From positions 1-37,135 of the forward strand of contig JAGDCM010000025.1 in assembly GCA_017958545.1 (NCBI GenBank): a stretch of DNA of 37,135 nucleotides. The letters are read 5' to 3'. Shown piece by piece: positions 31,772-37,135 of this stretch (its first letter is position 1; every line of letters starts with the position of its first letter). The notes under the pieces were generated by a model. The model was not told the DNA's origin. It was given only the letters and a program-made list of their open reading frames with translations, and ran no database searches. A program made the translations under genes and the position numbers. The stretch is from Bacteroidaceae bacterium. Lineage in GTDB: Bacteria; Bacteroidota; Bacteroidia; Bacteroidales; Bacteroidaceae.

Positions 31772-33304
31772 TTAAACGCCCATAACAGCCCTTACTAAGA
31801 GCATTACGATGGGTATTGTGACAAGCAGAATGCCGATGGCATCGATGATGACTCCGGACTTTATCATCTTCGTGATGGGTACATAGCCCGAAGCATAGAC
31901 AATGGCATTGGGCGGCGTAGATACCGGCATCATGAATCCGAGCGATGACGACAGAGCAATGCCGATAGCCACCGGAATAGGGCTGAAGCCTACAGAAATT
32001 GCCGTACTGATAGCGATGGGAGCTATGAGATTTGTGGATGCCGTGTGCGATGTCAGTTCAGAGAGTAGCAGGGCAACGGTGCAGAACACTCCCACGAAGA
32101 CCCATTCCGACGGGTTGCTGCCCATCACGTCCCGGATACCGTTGCCTACCCAGTTGGTGAGTCCCGTGGTATACATCATTGCACCCATCGACAAACCGCC
32201 TCCGAAAAGCAGAAGAGTACCCCAGTCCACACCGGCCACACCGTCCTTCCAGTTCATTGTCGGCTTCCATGTCTTGGTGTCGGCAGGCAGAAGGAACAGC
32301 AGCAAAGCACCTATCATACCACCGATGGCTTCGGGGAAATGGCTGTCGTAGAACTTCATCACGTCGGAGTCCTGACGGTATATGAGCATAATCACACTTG
32401 GAGCCACCCACAACGCTACAGCTACACAGAAGGCTATGACGGTGTTCTTCTGCGCCCTCGTCCATTTTCCCAGTGAATTGCGGCATTCGCGGATGAAGTT
32501 TTGTGCCCCTTCAATGTGGTTGACATCGGCGGGGAACATCCACCAAAGAACAACGCTGGCGAGTATGAAGTAAATTATCATTGCCACAATGCCCCATGTC
32601 ATCCATTGGAAGAAGGAAACGACGGGAGCATTGGGAGCAAGTTGAGTGAGGAATCCCAGCATGATGATGTTGGGAGGTGTACCGATGGGTGTCATCACGC
32701 CGCCGATAGAGCAGGCGTATGCCGTCATAAGCATCAGTCCTGTTGCGTATTTGTAGTTCGACAGGTCGATGATTTTACCGTTGGCGGCCATCATGTCCCG
32801 TATGGTTTGCAGCAGTCCCAGCGAGATGGGAAACATCATTGCAGCAGTCGCCGTGTTGCTAATCCATCCGGAGCACAGCATACAGGCAATACCGATGGCA
32901 AGAAATATGTGTCTGGGTGAGTCTCCCACCCATTTCATAGACATAATTCCGTATGCGATGCGTTTGTCCAGACCGTTCACCATCATACCTTTTGCCAACA
33001 TGAAGCCACCCAGGAAAAGGAATATCATGGGGTTGGCGAAGTCCTTGAATGCATCTTCCACCGGAGCGATACCTGTTGCAACGCACAACGTTGGACCCAT
33101 CAGCGAAGTGACGGGAATGGGCACGGGTTCTGTCACCCACCATATTGCCACCAGCGTCATCACCGCCAGCAGGTGGTGTGCGGCATCCGACAGGGATTCA
33201 ATGGGGGTGAACCAGATTATGATGGCGGCGAGAGGACCGATAACGGTTCCTATTGTTTTACGGAGTTCTCTGGTTGGGCGTTCTGCGATAATTGTGTTTT
33301 CCAT
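31772..33304 (-). CDS. DASS-family (SLC13-type) anion/sodium symporter
   Basis: A 510-residue integral membrane transporter with about 11-12 hydrophobic segments. It carries the two family signatures around the paired binding loops: GWISNTATAAMM with GTPPN, and ELTSHTASTNL with STPPNAIVYASGYV. Members move dicarboxylates such as succinate, malate or fumarate, or sulfate, with sodium; the substrate here is not settled, but a dicarboxylate is plausible for a fermenting Bacteroidota. It starts 17 bases after the YifB stop, as the last gene of the rpsO-typA-yifB run. Confidence 0.92.
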   Translation of the reverse strand: MENTIIAERPTRELRKTIGTVIGPLAAIIIWFTPIESLSDAAHHLLAVMTLVAIWWVTEPVPIPVTSLMGPTLCVATGIAPVEDAFKDFANPMIFLFLGGFMLAKGMMVNGLDKRIAYGIMSMKWVGDSPRHIFLAIGIACMLCSGWISNTATAAMMFPISLGLLQTIRDMMAANGKIIDLSNYKYATGLMLMTAYACSIGGVMTPIGTPPNIIMLGFLTQLAPNAPVVSFFQWMTWGIVAMIIYFILASVVLWWMFPADVNHIEGAQNFIRECRNSLGKWTRAQKNTVIAFCVAVALWVAPSVIMLIYRQDSDVMKFYDSHFPEAIGGMIGALLLFLLPADTKTWKPTMNWKDGVAGVDWGTLLLFGGGLSMGAMMYTTGLTNWVGNGIRDVMGSNPSEWVFVGVFCTVALLLSELTSHTASTNLIAPIAISTAISVGFSPIPVAIGIALSSSLGFMMPVSTPPNAIVYASGYVPITKMIKSGVIIDAIGILLVTIPIVMLLVRAVMGV

Positions 33305-33321
33305 ATTGTTTTCTGTTATTT

Positions 33322-34869
33322 TTAGATTCCTCTCTCTGCCCAGTCGCCTCGGTCTAGATTGCGGTAGCCGATGGCTTCGGCAATATGCTGTGACAGCACC
33401 TTCTCAGAGCCTTCAAGGTCGGCAATGGTGCGGGCCACTTTAAGAATGCGCGTGTAGGCGCGGGCTGAGAGTTTGAGACGTTCCATCGCCATTCGGAGCA
33501 TTTCGAGCGACTGGGCATCGGGTTCTGCAAAGATGTGGAGCATCTTCTCCGTCATCTGAGCATTGCAATGTATCCCCTTGCAGTCCTTGAAACGCTCTGC
33601 CTGAATCTGGCGGGCAGCGATAACACGCTGACGAATCACACTACTGGGTTCGCCCGGCTCCATCTGTGAGAGTTGTGCGAAGGGTACAGCTTGAATCTCG
33701 CAATGAATATCAATGCGGTCGAGCAGCGGACCGCTGATTTTGGACAGATAGCGGCTGATCTGGCCTGGTGTGCAGGTGCAACGGTGGTGCGGGTCGCCGA
33801 AATAACCGCAAGGACACGGATTCATTGAGGCAACGAACATGAAGTTGCAGGGATATTCAACAGAATACTTCGCACGGGACACATTGATGGTGCGATCTTC
33901 CAGAGGCTGACGGAGCACTTCAAGTGTCTGGCGCTGGAATTCAGGTAATTCATCGCAAAAAAGAACCCCGTTGTGTGCCAGAGAAATCTCTCCCGGTGTG
34001 GCATTGGTGCCACCGCCAACAAGAGCCACTTGAGATATTGTGTGATGCGGTGAACGGAATGGACGCGAAGCAATAAGTGCGGAGTCCTTGTTCAGTTTGC
34101 CGGCGACGGAATGTATCTGTGTGGTCTCAAGACTTTCGGATAGGGTGAGAGGCGGCAGAATGGACGGCAGTCGCTTTGCCATCATACTTTTTCCGCTGCC
34201 GGGAGGTCCCACCATGATGAGATTGTGTCCGCCAGCTGCCGCAACTTCCAAGGCGCGCTTCACGAGTGCTTGCCCCTTGACATCCGCCATGTCGTATTCC
34301 ACATCCGACTGATGGTCGAAGAACTCTTTGCGGGTGTCCATCTCATAGGGCGTGAGAGGCTCTTTGCCGTTGAGGAAGTTCACCACCTGCGAGATATGGC
34401 TTACACCATACACCTTGATGCGATTGACGACAGCTGCCTCGCGTACGTTTTGAATAGGTACGAAAAGATTCTCGTAACCGAGTTCGCGTGCCTTAATAGC
34501 TATGGGTAGTACACCTTTAACCGGTTGAATACCTCCGTCCAGAGAAAGCTCACCCACCATCATTGTCTGTTCGAGGAGAGTGGTCTCCACCTGTTTCTCC
34601 GCAGCCATAATGCCGATGGCTATGGGGAGGTCGTACCCACTGCCTTCTTTGCGGATATCGGCGGGAGCGAGGTTGATGGTAATCTGCTTTGCTGGGAACT
34701 TATATCCGCTGTTCTCTACGGCAGCGACAATGCGCTCGTGACTTTCCTTGACGGCGTTGTCGGGCAGTCCGACCATGCAGAAACGTATGCCGCGAGCAAG
34801 GTTCACCTCGATGGTGACCTGTTGGGCATTGAGTCCCTGAACGCTGGCAGAGAAGGTCTTGACGAGCAT
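33322..34869 (-). CDS. YifB/ComM family Mg-chelatase-like AAA ATPase
   Basis: A 515-residue AAA+ protein. The N-terminal ChlI-like domain starts MLVKTFSASVQGLNAQQVTIEVNLARGIRFCMVGLPDNAVKES. The ATPase core has Walker A GPPGSGKSMMAKR, Walker B GVLFCDELPEF and the family NPCPCGYFGDP. Its C terminus is the Mg-chelatase-like lid. In naturally competent bacteria ComM is a helicase that helps integrate incoming DNA by branch migration; the Bacteroidota version has no tested role that I know of. It starts 3 bases after typA, so the two are probably co-transcribed. Confidence 0.93.
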   Translation of the reverse strand: MLVKTFSASVQGLNAQQVTIEVNLARGIRFCMVGLPDNAVKESHERIVAAVENSGYKFPAKQITINLAPADIRKEGSGYDLPIAIGIMAAEKQVETTLLEQTMMVGELSLDGGIQPVKGVLPIAIKARELGYENLFVPIQNVREAAVVNRIKVYGVSHISQVVNFLNGKEPLTPYEMDTRKEFFDHQSDVEYDMADVKGQALVKRALEVAAAGGHNLIMVGPPGSGKSMMAKRLPSILPPLTLSESLETTQIHSVAGKLNKDSALIASRPFRSPHHTISQVALVGGGTNATPGEISLAHNGVLFCDELPEFQRQTLEVLRQPLEDRTINVSRAKYSVEYPCNFMFVASMNPCPCGYFGDPHHRCTCTPGQISRYLSKISGPLLDRIDIHCEIQAVPFAQLSQMEPGEPSSVIRQRVIAARQIQAERFKDCKGIHCNAQMTEKMLHIFAEPDAQSLEMLRMAMERLKLSARAYTRILKVARTIADLEGSEKVLSQHIAEAIGYRNLDRGDWAERGI

Positions 34870-34872
34870 CTG

Positions 34873-36681
34873 TTATTCTTCCTTAGAGCGACCGGAACGT
34901 TTGCGCTCCAAGTGATCGAGAATGATTTTGCGCATGCGCATCGACTTGGGAGTGACCTCCACGTACTCGTCCTCCTTGATGTATTCCAAAGCCTCTTCCA
35001 GAGAGAATATGGTGGCGGGGATGATGCGAGCCTTCTCGTCGGAACCGGAAGCACGCATATTAGTGAGCTGCTTGGCCTTGGTGACATTTACCACGAGGTC
35101 GTTGTCGTGAACATGCTCTCCGACCACTTGACCGGCATATACCTGCTCCTGTGGTTCAATAAAGAAACGACCGCGGTCCTGCAGATTGTTGATGGAATAT
35201 GCGTAGGCGGTACCAGTCTCAAGAGCTATCATGGAACCGTTGGTGCGACGGAGTATGTCACCCTTGTAGGGTTGGTACTCCTTGAAGCGATGAGCCATGA
35301 TGGCTTCACCCTGTGAGGCAGTGAGTATGTTCGTGCGCAAACCGATGATCCCGCGGGATGGGATGAGGAATTCGATGTTCACACGGTCTCCCTGACTCTC
35401 CATGGATGTCATTTCACCCTTGCGGCGGGTGACCATGTCAATCATCTTGGAAGAGAACTCCTCTGGAACGTTGATGGTGAGTTCCTCAATGGGTTCGCAG
35501 CGTTCGCCGTCTATTTCCTTATATATAACTTGCGGCTGACCTACCTGCAATTCGTAGCCCTCGCGACGCATTGTCTCGATGAGTACGGAAAGATGCAGGA
35601 CACCGCGACCGGCCACCAACCAGCGGTCGGTGTAGCCTTCTACGAGAGAGACGCGCAGAGCGAGGTTCTTCTCCAACTCCTTGTCGAGTCGCTCATTGAT
35701 ATGGCGTGAGGTGCAGTATTTGCCCTCTTTGCCGAAGAAAGGAGAGTCGTTGATGGTGAAGAGCATCGACATGGTGGGTTCGTCGATGGAGATGGGAGGC
35801 AGAGCCTCTGGATTCTCGTAGTCGCACAGTGTGTCGCCTATCTCGAAATGCTCCAATCCCACGATGGCACATATGTCACCGGATGATACGGCATCTGTTT
35901 TCTGGCGACCCATACCGGTGAAGGTGTGCAGTTCCTTTATCTTGGTCTTCTCCATGGAACCGTCGCGATGGGCCACTGTGATGTTCATTCCCTCGCGCAG
36001 CGTGCCGCGATGCACACGACCCACGGCGATGCGACCGGTGTAGTTGCTGTAGTCGAGCGAGGTGATGAGCATCTGGGGCGTACCTTCCAGTACGGTGGGT
36101 GCGGGGATGTGCTCGAGGATGGTGTCGAGGAGATAGGTAATGTCGTTGGTAGGAGTTGACCAGTCGGCACCCATCCAGCCGTTCTTCGCGCTGCCGTAGA
36201 TGACAGGGAAGTCCAGCTGCTCCTCTGTGGCATCAAGGTCGCACATGAGGTCGAAAACCATCTCGTAGACCTCTTCGGGGCGGCAGTTGGGCTTGTCCAC
36301 CTTGTTGACAACTACAACAGGTTTCAAACCTATCTCAAGAGCCTTTTGCAGTACAAAACGTGTTTGGGGCATGGGGCCTTCGAAAGCATCTACCAGAAGC
36401 AGGCAACCGTCTGCCATATTCAGTACACGCTCCACCTCACCGCCGAAATCGGAGTGTCCCGGGGTGTCGATGATGTTAATCTTGGTGTCCTTGTACTGGA
36501 TGGAGACATTCTTCGAGAGAATGGTGATGCCGCGCTCGCGTTCCAGCTCGTTGTTGTCGAGCATGAGTTCGCCTGTCTGCTGATTGTCGCGGAAAAGGTT
36601 GCCGGCCATCAGCATCTTGTCCACAAGAGTGGTCTTGCCGTGGTCGACATGGGCAATGATAGCAATATTTCTTATATCCAT
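34873..36681 (-). CDS. typA: Ribosome-associated GTPase TypA/BipA
   Basis: A 602-residue translational GTPase that acts in ribosome assembly and stress adaptation. The G domain has HVDHGKTTL (P loop), a GITI switch, [11 protein letters not shown] and NKVDK. The EF-G-like domains follow, and the BipA-specific C terminus is present ([23 protein letters not shown]). Length is normal. A strong terminator lies between it and rpsO. Confidence 0.97.
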   Translation of the reverse strand: MDIRNIAIIAHVDHGKTTLVDKMLMAGNLFRDNQQTGELMLDNNELERERGITILSKNVSIQYKDTKINIIDTPGHSDFGGEVERVLNMADGCLLLVDAFEGPMPQTRFVLQKALEIGLKPVVVVNKVDKPNCRPEEVYEMVFDLMCDLDATEEQLDFPVIYGSAKNGWMGADWSTPTNDITYLLDTILEHIPAPTVLEGTPQMLITSLDYSNYTGRIAVGRVHRGTLREGMNITVAHRDGSMEKTKIKELHTFTGMGRQKTDAVSSGDICAIVGLEHFEIGDTLCDYENPEALPPISIDEPTMSMLFTINDSPFFGKEGKYCTSRHINERLDKELEKNLALRVSLVEGYTDRWLVAGRGVLHLSVLIETMRREGYELQVGQPQVIYKEIDGERCEPIEELTINVPEEFSSKMIDMVTRRKGEMTSMESQGDRVNIEFLIPSRGIIGLRTNILTASQGEAIMAHRFKEYQPYKGDILRRTNGSMIALETGTAYAYSINNLQDRGRFFIEPQEQVYAGQVVGEHVHDNDLVVNVTKAKQLTNMRASGSDEKARIIPATIFSLEEALEYIKEDEYVEVTPKSMRMRKIILDHLERKRSGRSKEE

Positions 36682-36693
36682 AGACTAACGGGA

Positions 36694-36731
36694 TGAAAAA
36701 GAAAACCCCCGTCTGAGAGGCGGGGGCTTTC
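36694..36731 (-). terminator. Terminator of rpsO
   Basis: On the minus strand a GC-rich stem (CCCCCG with CGGGGG) around a 9-base loop is followed by TTTTCTTTTT. It fills most of the 60 bases between rpsO and typA. Confidence 0.85.
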
Positions 36732-36741
36732 GGATGCTTCT

Positions 36742-37011
36742 TTACTTTCTCAGACCGAGGGCCTTGACAATGGCACGATAGCGGTTGATGTCGCGCTTCT
36801 TCAAATAGTTGAGGAGCGAACGACGCTTACCTACGAGACCGGTCAGAGCGCGCTCTGTGCTGTGGTCCTTACGGTTTTGCTTCATGTGCTCGGTGAGGTG
36901 GGAGATGCGATAGGTGAAAAGAGCAATCTGGCTCTCTGCGCTACCTGTGTCCTTAACTCCCTGACCGAATTTGCCAAAGATCTCTTCTTTTTTTGCTGAA
37001 TCCAAATACAT
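36742..37011 (-). CDS. rpsO: 30S ribosomal protein S15
   Basis: An 89-residue S15 that binds 16S rRNA and the S6/S18 site on the 30S platform. Diagnostic segments are DTGSAESQIALFTYRISHLTEHMK, KDHSTERALTGLVGKRRSLLNYLKK and RYRAIVKALGLRK. The 80-base leader could house S15 self-regulation, which is known in several bacteria, but I see no established motif. Its own terminator follows. Confidence 0.97.
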   Translation of the reverse strand: MYLDSAKKEEIFGKFGQGVKDTGSAESQIALFTYRISHLTEHMKQNRKDHSTERALTGLVGKRRSLLNYLKKRDINRYRAIVKALGLRK

Positions 37012-37092
37012 TGTTGTAATGGTTTAAAGTAAACTTGTTTGTTGAGCAGCTCCTCCGCACGCTTCACGGCACTGTACTCACAAATGCGGGTG

Positions 37093-37100
37093 CAAAGGTA
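37093..37100 (-). promoter_or_regulatory. -7 element (TACCTTTG) of rpsO
   Basis: TACCTTTG on the minus strand leaves an 80-nt leader before the rpsO ATG. The -33 side lies in a heptamer-like repeat at the window edge. Confidence 0.6.
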
Positions 37101-37110
37101 CGAAAAATAG

Positions 37111-37135
37111 TTGAGAGTTGGGAGTTTAGAGTTTA
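37111..37135. repeat. Heptamer-like tandem repeat at the window end
   Basis: Reading the minus strand: TAAACTC, TAAACTC, CCAACTC and TCAAC, all in a 7-bp period. It resembles the TAAACTG repeat at 8743-8775. It is cut by the window edge, so its extent is unknown. Confidence 0.6.

Overview
The window looks like the chromosome of a Bacteroidota bacterium, most likely order Bacteroidales and close to Prevotella. Gene order and protein types support this: rimP-nusA-infB-sufBCD in a row, families that are mostly Bacteroidota (DUF2851, DUF4838, DUF1573), and a RibF that starts almost directly at its nucleotide-binding motif. Many genes also have a TAnnTTTG -7 promoter element (often TACCTTTG) and no obvious Shine-Dalgarno sequence. 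This is a reading from memory of these families; no search was run.

Layout, left to right. Positions 1-457 hold the 3' end of a winged-helix gene and a symmetrical array of six GCGAACACC-type repeats, next to the 3' end of a CAT-anticodon tRNA. ribF (+) follows and ends at a bidirectional terminator. A minus-strand housekeeping operon runs from 8001 down to 1547: topA, aroK, speA, argB, an ECF-type sigma factor and a probable membrane anti-sigma factor, with several overlapping genes. Divergent from it is a two-gene NfeD-like/flotillin unit, then tRNA-Leu(CAA), an AraC-type regulator, tRNA-Asn(GTT) with a structured trailer, and an exported S41 protease with a 37-residue membrane peptide gene overlapping its stop.

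A plus-strand information-processing operon (13648-23066) carries rimP, nusA, infB, a 61-residue membrane protein, sufB, sufC, sufD and a DUF2851 gene. nusA has an in-frame TAG at codon 91, where the family normally has glutamate; the frame is otherwise intact. A 586-bp intergenic region (23067-23652) holds heptamer repeats, an AT-rich palindrome and an inverted GGTCATTT repeat.

From 31632 down to 23653 a five-gene minus-strand operon encodes a HEAT-like membrane protein, a processive GT2 glycosyltransferase, a TPR protein with a YaiO-like outer-membrane barrel, a DUF4838 lipoprotein and a DUF1573 lipoprotein. I read it as a candidate synthase-dependent polysaccharide synthesis and export system of unusual composition; it is the best candidate here for an undescribed system. 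The window ends with rpsO, typA, a YifB/ComM-type AAA ATPase and a DASS-family transporter, all on the minus strand.
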